Made by a program: the position numbers and the translations under genes. Shown piece by piece: positions 24,290-33,897 of a stretch of 64,000 nt of DNA; the stretch's first letter is position 1, and each line of letters starts with the position of its first letter. Origin of the DNA: Marsupella aquatica (taxonomy: Eukaryota > Marchantiophyta); NCBI GenBank assembly GCA_973895155.1, contig OZ316892.1, positions 25,916,001 to 25,980,000 on the forward strand, written 5' to 3'. Under the pieces are notes generated by a model. That model had not been told where the DNA came from, made no database searches, and saw only the letters and a list, made by a program, of their open reading frames with translations.

Positions 24290-24700
24290 CTTGCCTCGCT
24301 CCAAGAGCGTCATACACTTACCTTTCATCAGGAGCATCCTACCCTTTCTTTTCTCCAAGGGCATCCGCTCTCCATTGCCTCGCCATCAGAGCGTCCCTCA
24401 ACCGCCTTGCCCCTAGAGCAACCCTCCATCGCCTAGCCGCTAGAGTGACCCTCATTCACCTTGCCCCTAGAGCGTCTCTCCATCGCCTCGCCCCTAGAGC
24501 GACCCTCATTCACCTCGCCCCTAGAGCGACCCTCCATCGCCTCGCCTCTAGAGCGACCCTCCATCGCCTCGCCCCTAGAGCAACCCTCCATCGCCTCACC
24601 CCTAGAGCGACCCTCCATCGCCTCGCCCCTAGAGCGTCCCTCAATCGCCTCGCCCCTAGAGCGTCGCAACCTTGCCTCGCTCCAAGAGCGTCCCTGACCT
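24290..24700. repeat. 27-bp minisatellite related to the palindrome family
   Basis: About a dozen units of the form GCCTCGCCCCTAGAGCGACC plus CTCCATC, with scattered substitutions. It sits in the interval between the divergent minus-strand and plus-strand genes, in front of the latter. Both strands stay open in several frames because the period is a multiple of three, so the ORFs here are not genes. Confidence 0.95.
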
Positions 24701-24872
24701 TAGAATCCAGTTGTGTAAAGCCAATACACATAAACTCCCAAATATGTTTTTCCTTTAAATAGAATTCAAATGTTTAGATCTAATATTGTAATATCTAGAG
24801 TAGTGCTTATCAGTATGCACATCAGCTGAACAATTTTTAAATGTTTTTGGATGCAGAGATCCTTTTGCTACC

Positions 24873-26009
24873 ATGAGTAAATTTATGCGAGGGGATGAAG
24901 TTTCATTGATAATTGATGGTTTTGAAGTGGCAATTGGGACCATCCAAAAGGTTGATCCCAAAGACACTATACACAATATTTGTCTTGGGAAAAATCGAAT
25001 TGGGGTCCTTATCGAGAGGTGTCTTGAAACATCTTGTCCACTACCATTTCCATCCAAAACATCATCGAGCCTAGGTGATGCAGTTGACTCATGTATGATC
25101 TGGGATTCTTCCTTGGCATATTTGAGGTCTTCAACATTGCCGAAAAGAACCGCTGTGGATGGTGTTCCTACTCCAGTGGACGGGGATGAAGGATGTTCCG
25201 AAATGGATGTTGGTGGTAAAGGAGGCAACCTTGCTGAAGGAGAGGAGGTTGAGATGTTCATTTTAGATGAACTTGTATCAAAAGGAGTTGTCTTCAATAC
25301 CAATCCAATGGACACTTGTCATAGTGAACGACTCGGTGTTGGCCGTGTCAGTATACAAATATCAGAGGTTGTTCAGGGAAATAGAAAATTACCGTATCCA
25401 CATCCTGGAGCTGACACAGTGCAAGAGGCAATGCAGACTTGGGTAATGTGGGATGTTGCTGATGTTTCAAGAAAAGGCTCTATTCGAGGTTCTGGCATGT
25501 TTGTTGGTGCAAACCCGGGTGCAAACCTGTTTAAGGATCTTCCATTGAAAGATTTTACAATGCGTTCCAACTGGATGGCAGAGGAAGTTGACTTGTATGA
25601 TGTTTCTCGTTGTCGTAAGGTTGCGACAGGGGTTATCACAGTTCCTTTTGAAGCAGGTGCTGTTGATGATGAACTTCTTGGTCCAGAGCATGTGGGTGTA
25701 GCTGTTGTGAATATCAACGATCCCGCATTATTTCCAAATATCCGTGCTGGTACTCTAGGTTTGGTGAGGTGGGAAATCAAATCTTTGTTGTTGATTTCAT
25801 CTCAAATGTTTCTCGGGGATATCCTTGAGAAAGGTTCACATGTGTGGATAGAATCGGGTCGAAATGAGAGCGACCCGGATTTGGATGGTGATGGGAAACC
25901 TCCAAAAAGACCTTATAATTTCATTAGAAGGACCAAAGTGGATCTGGAGGAGAAAAAAAAAACATTTGCAATCAAGGGCGCTTTTGAAAATCACCGGGGA
26001 GTCCATTGA
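24873..26009 (+). CDS. Unrecognised triple beta-repeat protein next to the DUF7869 gene
   Basis: The frame is 378 codons from ATG 24873. An acceptor-like TTTTTGGATGCAG just upstream leaves room for an earlier exon. Three related segments can be seen, each with a pattern of G-x-EV-x-L, then VA-x-G, then I/V-x-V, then LGDAV or an equivalent, then W: residues ~6-85 (ending LGDAVDSCMIWDSSLAY), ~140-200 (ending TVQEAMQTWVMWDVAD) and ~235-300 (ending TLGLVRWEIKS). This resembles the repeated beta-rich domains (DUF8039-like) of plant transposon-associated proteins, but I am unsure. The C-terminal ~50 residues are basic. A run of ten As near 25952 and the frame change to the next ORF leave open whether it is one gene with the DUF7869 region through an intron or a frameshift. 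Confidence 0.5.
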   Translation: MSKFMRGDEVSLIIDGFEVAIGTIQKVDPKDTIHNICLGKNRIGVLIERCLETSCPLPFPSKTSSSLGDAVDSCMIWDSSLAYLRSSTLPKRTAVDGVPTPVDGDEGCSEMDVGGKGGNLAEGEEVEMFILDELVSKGVVFNTNPMDTCHSERLGVGRVSIQISEVVQGNRKLPYPHPGADTVQEAMQTWVMWDVADVSRKGSIRGSGMFVGANPGANLFKDLPLKDFTMRSNWMAEEVDLYDVSRCRKVATGVITVPFEAGAVDDELLGPEHVGVAVVNINDPALFPNIRAGTLGLVRWEIKSLLLISSQMFLGDILEKGSHVWIESGRNESDPDLDGDGKPPKRPYNFIRRTKVDLEEKKKTFAIKGAFENHRGVH

Positions 26010-26050
26010 TTCCATCCAAAGAGAAGGTTGTTGCAGGTTAAAAGTGTTGC

Positions 26051-28609
26051 TTGAACATGCCAAGAGAGGACTTGGAGGCAATGAGGAGGGAATTTCATGG
26101 AATGTCAAGTGACAACAAAACAAGTCATATCTTCAATCTTTTTGGGTGTAGAGAAGACCAAGTCAAGAGAAAAGGATTTTTTGTTCTAAAGGGACGTGTG
26201 GTTTGTAAGGATGCGTTCATAAAAATGCATGGGTTTAGTACGGCAAAGTATTATGATTACAAAAATCAGTACGAAGCTGGGTGCACAATTGGTTTCCATG
26301 GAAATCAAGGGCAACATAAGACACGATCAAGCACCTTGCATGCTCGTGCATTGTTGGAGTCCATTTTAATCCAAAATGGAGAACCAATGCCACATCTTCC
26401 CTCTGGTGGGTCCAACGGCATCGATACTGTCGAATATCGACTCCCATCATGTTTCACTAAGAAGGAGATTTTTCAAGAGGTATTTGCAAAGATGGAATTG
26501 GACGGCTATGCTAAGGTTACTGAAGTTACCATGTACAACATCTGGAAAAATTCTTTTGATAATTTTGACTTTCACAAGGGCAGTGCATTTGCCAAGTGCA
26601 CATTTTGCACTGAGTTCAAAGATCAATTGATGCGGGAGAAGAGAAAAAAAGAGCGTGCAGAGATTGAAGAGAAAAGAGCACGACATCTTCGTGAACAAAT
26701 GTCAAGGAGATATGTTTACTATGCTCATAGGGTTCTTGCAAAGAAGGATCCTCAAAACTATCTTTGCATTATTCATGATAAGATGGACCAAGCCAAGACT
26801 TGGATCCCCAGATTGGTCCCCACTCCAAAATCTCTCTCTGGTAGTGGTCAACCTCTGCCCATTGCCCTTACTGGGATGTTAACCCATGGAAGGGATCCAG
26901 GAGTGTATGCACACTTTAGTTTGACTGGCCTTTGGCCTGGAGATGCAGACTTCACTGTGACATCTTTGGCCAAATGCCTTCGAGATTTGGAGGATTACAC
27001 TGGAGACAAAACGGGAGACATGCTTGAAGCTTTCAATTGGAACGCAACTAGGCCAATATTTCAGTCTCTTTTGGACTTTGAAGCATTTCAAGCGGGTTAC
27101 TTGGAACCCAAAAATGTTTCAATTCTCAAGTTTCAAGGCCTTGATGACGGTCAGGAGAGCCAAAAAACCAGCACAACAGATGCTGGTTCTAGAGTTGATC
27201 CTGAGACTACGAGCTCTTTCAAGCCCTTACCAAGGCACCTAACACTGCAGATGGACAATTCAGGAAAAGATAATAAAAATCAATATGTGATGGCATTTTG
27301 CAGCGAGCTTGTTAGCAGGGGGGTGTTTGAAACTGTGCAAATGTCATTCCTCATGGTTGGCCACACCCATGAGGATGTGGATGCACGATTTTCTCAAGTA
27401 TCCAAACAGGTCAGGTACAAAGAGGTTGCTACCCTCCTTGCGTTGATGGCTGAGGTTTGGGAGTGTGAAAGCATCCATCCCGTACCACGATTGATTTAGG
27501 AGGTTGCATCTTACAAGCACTATTTGAAGGCTTTCCAAGTGAAAGAGATTGAAGGTCACTCAAAACCAGTGGCATTTCTATTCTCCATGAGGGATAATGT
27601 GCCAGTGTATCAATATAAAGCACATGTCAAACAACCTTGGCTTCCAGCAACAGGGAGGTCAATTTGGAGAACTGATCTCATCACAAACACGCTCATTTTA
27701 CCGGAGGGCCAACCATTTTCAAAACCTATATCGGGGGAGGTACAAAAGAAAGCCGAGGAAATCATCCCATTCCTTAATCGTTACATTGATTTCTTGAGGA
27801 AAAGTTGCAAGGATGAGACCTCTACAGCATACCGCGAGAGATTTTCTTTGGTGAAATATTGGGAGAGGCTTGTTATGGCACTCTCTGAGGCACTTACAAT
27901 AGAAGGGGAGGGAGAAAGACAATTGTCATTGACAACTGATTTCTGGCCAAAGACTAACCATGGCACAGGTTACAAGGTGATTTTGGGGACCTCTCAACCT
28001 TCAAGTGAACCTACTCAAAATTCAGAGATGATGGACCTTCAAAATGAGTACATGGAAGAGATGGAAGGTCAAGCTGCACCCTTCGTTGGTGCACGAGAAG
28101 AGCGAGAACTTGCACGTTGGATTCCCCTACAAGATATTCAAGAGGGTCAATTTGTGTTTTTATGTCCAGAGGATGAATGGGAGCAAAAAAATGGCAAAGG
28201 GCGTTTCTGGTTAGTTCGAGCTTTGGGTGGTGTGGATCCAAACCATGAGGTTTCTTCACTAGATTTGCAATTTAGTGAAGGGTCTTCTTCAAGGTTTTCT
28301 AAGAGCATTCACCTAAGTAGCATTCCTAAGCGGTATGCTCCTATGTTCCAAGTGCAATGGTGGAGGCCTAAACATGGTAAGCATGATGCAAAGGATGATG
28401 TTCGATACGAACGTTGCTTTCAGACCACTAAGACTTGGGAGCTAGATCCTGGGTTTAACACTATCACTCAAAGTTGGCAGTTTGCAAATTCTGCAATGTA
28501 TGGGTTTAAGTCAGGTGCCAAAGAACAAAATATTATGGATAGAGGTTTGACAATTCCCAAGAATGTTTTGAAAACTCTCAAAACTTACATGGAAGGTATT
28601 GATGAGTAG
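26051..28609 (+). pseudogene. DUF7869-type DDE-like protein with one in-frame TAG
   Basis: One frame runs from ~26042 to 28609, interrupted only by TAG at 27497-27499. Visible: a basic N-terminal region; a CTFC pair in FAKCTFCTEF (residue ~180); a Lys/Arg-rich helix; IIHDKMDQAKTWIPRL (~250); LQMDNSGKDNKNQYVMAF (~400); and FLMVGHTHEDVDARFS (~440). The last two are the signature of the DUF7869 family. The spaced D...D...E pattern (DKMD, QMDN, THEDVD) fits an RNase-H-fold transposase or integrase; that is my inference. After the TAG come about 360 more codons with a Trp/Lys-rich domain (QVQWWRPKHGKHD). It is divergent from the ParB/methyltransferase-like gene. The stop is one C-to-T change from CAG. 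Confidence 0.65.
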
Positions 28610-29485
28610 AGTGATAGAGTGGTCACAAGTGTCCACTATGTAATGACTTGTAGGTAGGAGGGTCAAGTTAATTTCCATGCATTTGTCTAAAGTAAGTGAG
28701 AGAACAAGGCTTGCATCAAATACTCTATGATCTTTCTTAGTTATTGAATGGACTTTTTGATAATTATTGTTATTTTTGTCTTAGTACATATATTTCTAGA
28801 AAATGATGGCAGTTCTAAGTTACTTGGATGTCATCCTAGTTTGAATATAAGATATTTAACTTGTCTAGCATTTCATTGTTGCTTAGATAATGATCCTATC
28901 CAAGCTAGATGTTTTGAGTATAGATGCTATCCAAGCTTATGTGTTATTACACACGTTCTATCTATTTTCAACCAAATGAACACTTTTTATCACCCAAATG
29001 TTTTTTAATATTATCCAAATTAATATTTTCTTTGCCCAAATGTCTATTTTTTTGCCCCAAATTTATAATTCATGATGCTTAAATTTTCATTTTTCATCCT
29101 TCAAATTTACAATTCTTATGCCTAAAAGTGTGTTTTTAAATGCCCAAATTTCCAAATCTTCTTTATAATTCCACTTTTAATGAATATAGTGATCTAAACC
29201 CTGCCAAACCACAGCAGAAGCCAACACTTGCACTCTCAGACCTTTGCTGCTCCCCTTTCATACTTGGAGAGTCTTCCCCCGAGTGCCGCCTAGCCAAGCT
29301 CCATTGTTGGGTCCCAAATGTAGCACTGGTTGGAAGTTTTTTCTTGAGGAAAACTGGAGGTGGGACTGACAGGGAGGGTTAACCATTGGGCAAGGAAGCA
29401 ATTGGGAAGAGTGGCCCGGATTAATGAGATCCTGACCAGGGTTCAGCAGCATCAATCCTGCCTTGCCACATGTCAGCCAACCAAA
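28610..29485. other. AT-rich intergenic DNA
   Basis: No coding domain. Positions ~29000-29160 carry loose repeats of the kind GCCCAAATTTACAATTCTTATGCC, with a spacing of about 40 bp and a resemblance to 16720-16830. This may mark the right flank of the mobile locus, but the likeness is weak and AT-driven. Confidence 0.35.
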
Positions 29486-29725
29486 GGGGGGGGGGGGGGC
29501 GCTCTACTTAACTCCCACAGTTTAGTTACACACTATACAGAATGGGAGTTACAAAACTAATTTGGAGGACAGGCTACCAATTTCATTAGTTTGGGGACAC
29601 GTTAGGGGGGGGGGGGGGGACCTCTACTTAACTCCCGCAGTTTAGTTACACCCTATACAAAATGGGAGTTACAAAAATAATATGGAGGACAGGCTACCAA
29701 TTTCATTAATTTGGGGACACGTTAG
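29486..29725. repeat. 119-120 bp tandem duplication headed by poly-G tracts
   Basis: Two copies, each starting with an uninterrupted G run (14 Gs at 29486-29499 and 15 Gs at 29605-29619), followed by near-identical sequence (CTCTACTTAACTCCC through GGGGACACGTTAG). Only a few substitutions separate them. It lies ~600 bp upstream of SDH1. Confidence 0.95.
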
Positions 29726-29759
29726 TGAAAAACGGTAGAGTATTACGGAATTAATATCT

Positions 29760-30343
29760 AGGCTTTTAAGCCGAGTCTACCGTAATATGAGTGGACGTAG
29801 GAGAGGCTACGATGCAGGGGCAGGGAAGATCACGGAGGACACAACACGAAAACCTATACACGGTGCTGCAGCGTGCCCTCGCGTTGTTGGCCCCTCTTCC
29901 CTCCTCAATTTTTGGGAGCGCTCGTTCGATTTGTTCCCAACTACAGTTGCAGGTCGAAGCTTTACATCGAAGCATTTTGGTCGAAGCATTGTATCGAAGC
30001 ATTTTGGTCGAAGCATTTGGAAGAAGCTCAACATCGACACTCCTCCTGGATCAAATTCTTTCTCGCAATTTCTGTAGGTTGAATGATCTTCTGAAAGCTC
30101 CGCAAGACGAAGTGGGCTCGTTTTCGCTCACAATTAGGTTCTTGTGAAAAGTCCCGCGCAGAAATCTTAGGTTTTTGTAGAAACGTTCTGCCAGTGCAAC
30201 GATTTGTCCCTGCGGAAAAGGGCCCTCCGGACGCGGACGACGGACAACGTCAATTTGGTCGGTAGAGCCCTCACTTTACTGGGGAATTCTGTTACTCTCG
30301 CAGTCAGGGCGCGGAGGGTTGGTGTAGGGTTGATGTTTCAAAG
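29760..30343 (+). promoter_or_regulatory. Probable promoter and 5' leader of SDH1
   Basis: This is the stretch between the G-rich duplication and the SDH1 start. It contains a small tandem repeat of TCGAAGCATTTTGG-type units at ~29955-30015 and no convincing upstream gene. The transcription start cannot be placed from sequence alone. Confidence 0.35.
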
Positions 30344-32308
30344 ATGTTGAACAGGGTGGCAAAGAAGGTGTTACCGAATTTGTATGCCTCGGTCGTCAAC
30401 AGCAACGGAATAGGGTTGGGAGGAGGCGTTTCCCGATCGTATCATGCAGCCAGATATGGGTCTCGTATCCTCTCAAAGGAGGCCCCTTCAGGGACCACCC
30501 TAGGCGAGGCCGGGGCCCCTGCATCGTATCCCATCGTTGATCATACTTACGATGCGGTAGTGGTCGGAGCTGGAGGAGCTGGGCTGAGAGCTGCTATTGG
30601 TCTTTCAGAATATGGCTTTAACACGGCCTGCATCACTAAACTCTTTCCAACTCGGTCTCATACAGTTGCCGCACAGGGTGGAATCAACGCTGCTCTGGGC
30701 AACATGTCGGAGGACGATTGGAGGTGGCATATGTATGATACAGTGAAAGGGAGTGACTGGCTTGGGGATCAAGATGCAATCCAGTACATGTGCAGAGAAG
30801 CTCCGAAGGCTGTGATCGAGCTAGAAAATTATGGCCTTCCCTTCTCCCGAACCGAAGAAGGGAAGATCTACCAGCGTGCATTTGGGGGGCAGAGCTTGAA
30901 TTTTGGAAAAGGTGGCCAGGCTTACCGTTGTGCATGTGCAGCTGATCGGACTGGGCATGCATTACTCCACACTCTATATGGACAGGCCATGAAACACAAC
31001 ACCCAGTTTTTCGTGGAGTATCTAGCTCTTGATCTGATTATGGATGACGATGGTGCATGTAGAGGGGTGCTTGCATTGAATATGGAGGATGGAACACTCC
31101 ATCGATTTAGATCACATTCCACCATTCTGGCCACTGGAGGGTACGGGAGGGCTTATTTTTCGGCTACATCAGCACACACCTGCACAGGGGATGGTAATGC
31201 AATGGCAGCCCGTGCTGGAATACCGTTGGAGGACTTGGAGTTTGTGCAGTTTCATCCCACCGGTATCTATGGTTCTGGTTGTTTAATTACTGAGGGTTCC
31301 AGAGGGGAAGGTGGGATTCTACGGAACAGTGAAGGGGAGAGGTTCATGGAGAGATATGCACCAACAGCCAAAGATCTAGCATCGAGAGATGTGGTGTCAC
31401 GATCCATGACTATGGAAATACGTGAAGGCCGAGGTGTGGGAACATTAAAAGACCATATTTATCTACACTTGAATCATTTGCCTCCTGAAGTCCTGAAAGA
31501 GCGATTGCCAGGAATCTCGGAGACAGCTGCAATTTTTGCTGGCGTTGATGTTACAAAGGAACCAATTCCTGTGCTACCGACTGTTCATTATAACATGGGT
31601 GGTATTCCCACTAACTACCATGGAGAAGTGGTGACTATCAAAGATGGTGATCCAGATTGCGTTGTTCCTGGTTTGATGGCCGCAGGTGAGGCTGCATGTG
31701 CATCAGTGCATGGTGCTAACAGACTTGGGGCTAACTCTCTTTTGGACATTGTTATTTTTGGCCGGGCATGTGCTAATAGGGTGAATGAGGTTTACAAGCC
31801 AGGACAATCCCACAAGCCTTTGCCACCGAATGCTGGAGAGAAGACAATCTCTTGGTTGGACTCCCTAAGGTATGCCAATGGGGATCTTTTGACATCGGAA
31901 GTTCGTAACGAATTGCAGCGAACGATGCAGAATAATGCTGCAGTATTTCGCACTCAGGAGACTTTGGAAGAGGGATGCAAGCTCATTGACGAAACCTGGA
32001 AAAAATTTGGACGTGTGAAAGTCCAGGACAGAAGCCTTATATGGAATACAGATTTGACAGAAACCATTGAACTCGAAAACCTTATGATAAATGCCGTGAT
32101 AACAATGCACTCAGCTGAGGCACGGAAGGAGAGTCGAGGGGCACACGCAAGAGAAGACTTCAAAACACGTGATGATGTAAACTGGATGAAGCACACTTGT
32201 GGATTCTGGGAGGAGGATGGGAAAGTGCGACTGGATTATCGTCCAGTGCATATGAACACACTTGACGATGAGGTTGAGTCTTTCCCTCCCAAGGCTCGAG
32301 TGTACTGA
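30344..32308 (+). CDS. SDH1: Succinate dehydrogenase flavoprotein subunit, mitochondrial (complex II)
   Basis: A single 654-codon frame from ATG to TGA with no intron. It oxidises succinate to fumarate and passes electrons through its FAD to the iron-sulfur subunit, in the TCA cycle and respiratory chain at the inner mitochondrial membrane. Residues ~1-50 are basic, Ser-rich and acid-poor, a mitochondrial presequence. Family motifs are all present: the FAD loop [13 protein letters not shown] (~73), [16 protein letters not shown] with the His that carries FAD covalently (~106), [39 protein letters not shown], the catalytic Arg region [21 protein letters not shown], and the C-terminal [11 protein letters not shown]. 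Length matches plant SDH1 (about 630-650). Flowering-plant SDH1 genes have many introns, so the intron-free form is notable. The frame is intact, so the gene is probably functional. Confidence 0.97.
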   Translation: MLNRVAKKVLPNLYASVVNSNGIGLGGGVSRSYHAARYGSRILSKEAPSGTTLGEAGAPASYPIVDHTYDAVVVGAGGAGLRAAIGLSEYGFNTACITKLFPTRSHTVAAQGGINAALGNMSEDDWRWHMYDTVKGSDWLGDQDAIQYMCREAPKAVIELENYGLPFSRTEEGKIYQRAFGGQSLNFGKGGQAYRCACAADRTGHALLHTLYGQAMKHNTQFFVEYLALDLIMDDDGACRGVLALNMEDGTLHRFRSHSTILATGGYGRAYFSATSAHTCTGDGNAMAARAGIPLEDLEFVQFHPTGIYGSGCLITEGSRGEGGILRNSEGERFMERYAPTAKDLASRDVVSRSMTMEIREGRGVGTLKDHIYLHLNHLPPEVLKERLPGISETAAIFAGVDVTKEPIPVLPTVHYNMGGIPTNYHGEVVTIKDGDPDCVVPGLMAAGEAACASVHGANRLGANSLLDIVIFGRACANRVNEVYKPGQSHKPLPPNAGEKTISWLDSLRYANGDLLTSEVRNELQRTMQNNAAVFRTQETLEEGCKLIDETWKKFGRVKVQDRSLIWNTDLTETIELENLMINAVITMHSAEARKESRGAHAREDFKTRDDVNWMKHTCGFWEEDGKVRLDYRPVHMNTLDDEVESFPPKARVY

Positions 32309-33295
32309 AATTGCCACGAAATGCACTTGTGCTCTTTGTTACATAATTTTGGCAAAATAATTCTTGTCATAGGCCTAAGGTTTTAGAGAAGATCTGTATA
32401 TAGCACAGAGGACTCACAAGTTATGAGCTCGCTTTTTGTTTACCGGACTACTACTTTCTCTATAGACTGCCCTCTGGCCATGAAGTAAGCTCTGTCCCTC
32501 GCCCCTTATTGGCGAGCAGTGGACTTAAGAAGTATACCTTACTAAGGTTGGAGTTTGATCTTGTGGGATCTACATTGGAGGCAAAGTATTTGTGAAACAA
32601 GCGGTGTTACCGGCTTAACAGCATCAAACTTTGACGGATCAAATAAATACTCAATATACAGTATTTTGAACTACATGTTTTCTGTTCCGAGCTTTATTCA
32701 ATGTAGTAGTTTCTGTTCTATGGAATTTTTTTATGGAAAGATAAACTGTGGAAAGGAAACGTTTTGACGAAAGACTCAAAACACTGTTGCAAAGTAAAGT
32801 CTGGGGAGATTGTTTAATCCCTTCGTAAAAGAGAAGTTCATCAAGCTACTAGCAGATCCCACTGTCCTGACTCGCACACTCTGGGGGGATACCTGATTGA
32901 TTGATGCTATGACAAATACAACTGAGATATTTAGATTGGTTTCTACTGTACATGGCTGACTCATTTACAAATTGTAGAGGTTCTGAATAATTAGTGCGAA
33001 CTTCTATATCACGGAATTTCGAAGCTCAGCCTTGTGTTTAAAACAGCAGCACCATAGTACACGACGCAGTACTTGTCAACCTTCAAGTTCGTAGGTGTTC
33101 AACAAGAGAAAGATTGAGATTCTTGTTAACGATGGTCGGTTGTTTACTTTCTTGCTGGGTTTCCGTTGATGGGTTGTTTACTTTCTTGCTGGTTTATGTT
33201 TCCATTACTTCCAGCTCTCCATCAAATATGTTTTAACAAAACACAGAACCCAATCCCGAGATAATCGTGGTTTGCATTCGGGAACAGTCTCTGGG

Positions 33296-33385
33296 GATGA
33301 CAGAACCTGCAACACCATGATCTGGTTTCCATAGAATTCTGATGACAGAACCTGCGACACCATGATCTGGTTTTCATAGTATTCT
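33296..33385. repeat. 45-bp tandem duplication
   Basis: Two adjacent copies starting GATGACAGAACCTGC and ending ATTCT, with three substitutions between them. Confidence 0.9.
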
Positions 33386-33570
33386 GAGAGTGCAGAACGT
33401 TGTGCATATTCTTAGTTGATCTTGCAGAAAGGAGTAAGTAGGCTCAAGTTGGTCGTTTGGTTTCAGAAGTTTGTTTGCATCATACCATCATTTTGTTTCA
33501 GTGAAGTTGTGGATCTGACCGGGTCACCTTTGAAGAAACTGTTCTAGAGAAATCGGCAATCCCTAAAAAA

Positions 33571-33897
33571 ATTGGTGGGTCTCATTCGTATAGGGAATTG
33601 CTTTCTTGTCTCTTTTCTCTCTGATATCTTGAGAGGAATTCTATTTACCCAGTCAGTGATAATATTAAAAGACATAGAGAGGTTCAGACTAGGCAAAACT
33701 ATTGATCCAAGGCAGTCCCTAGTATATTGAAAACAAATTTGGTGGGGCTCATTGGTATAGGGAATTGTTTTCTTCTCTCTTTTCTCTCTGATATCTTGAC
33801 AGGAATCCCATTTACCAGTCAGTGATAATAATAGAAGAGATGGAGAGGTTCAGACTAGGCTAACTATTGATCCAAGGCAGTCCCTAGTGTATTGGAA
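33571..33897. repeat. ~166-bp tandem duplication
   Basis: Two adjacent copies running from TTGGTGGG(G/T)CTCATT through GATCCAAGGCAGTCCCTAGT, with roughly 90 percent identity by eye. Confidence 0.9.

Noticed and set aside
24250-24762. 170-codon plus-strand frame and two overlapping minus-strand frames
   Set aside because: The 27-bp minisatellite keeps several frames open; low-complexity peptide, not a gene.
24873-28609. Zisupton/KDZ or CACTA transposase
   Set aside because: I see no SWIM zinc finger or CACTA-type termini; the motifs fit the DUF7869 family better.
30684-32326. Several antisense and shifted frames over SDH1
   Set aside because: Shadows of a strongly conserved coding frame on the plus strand.
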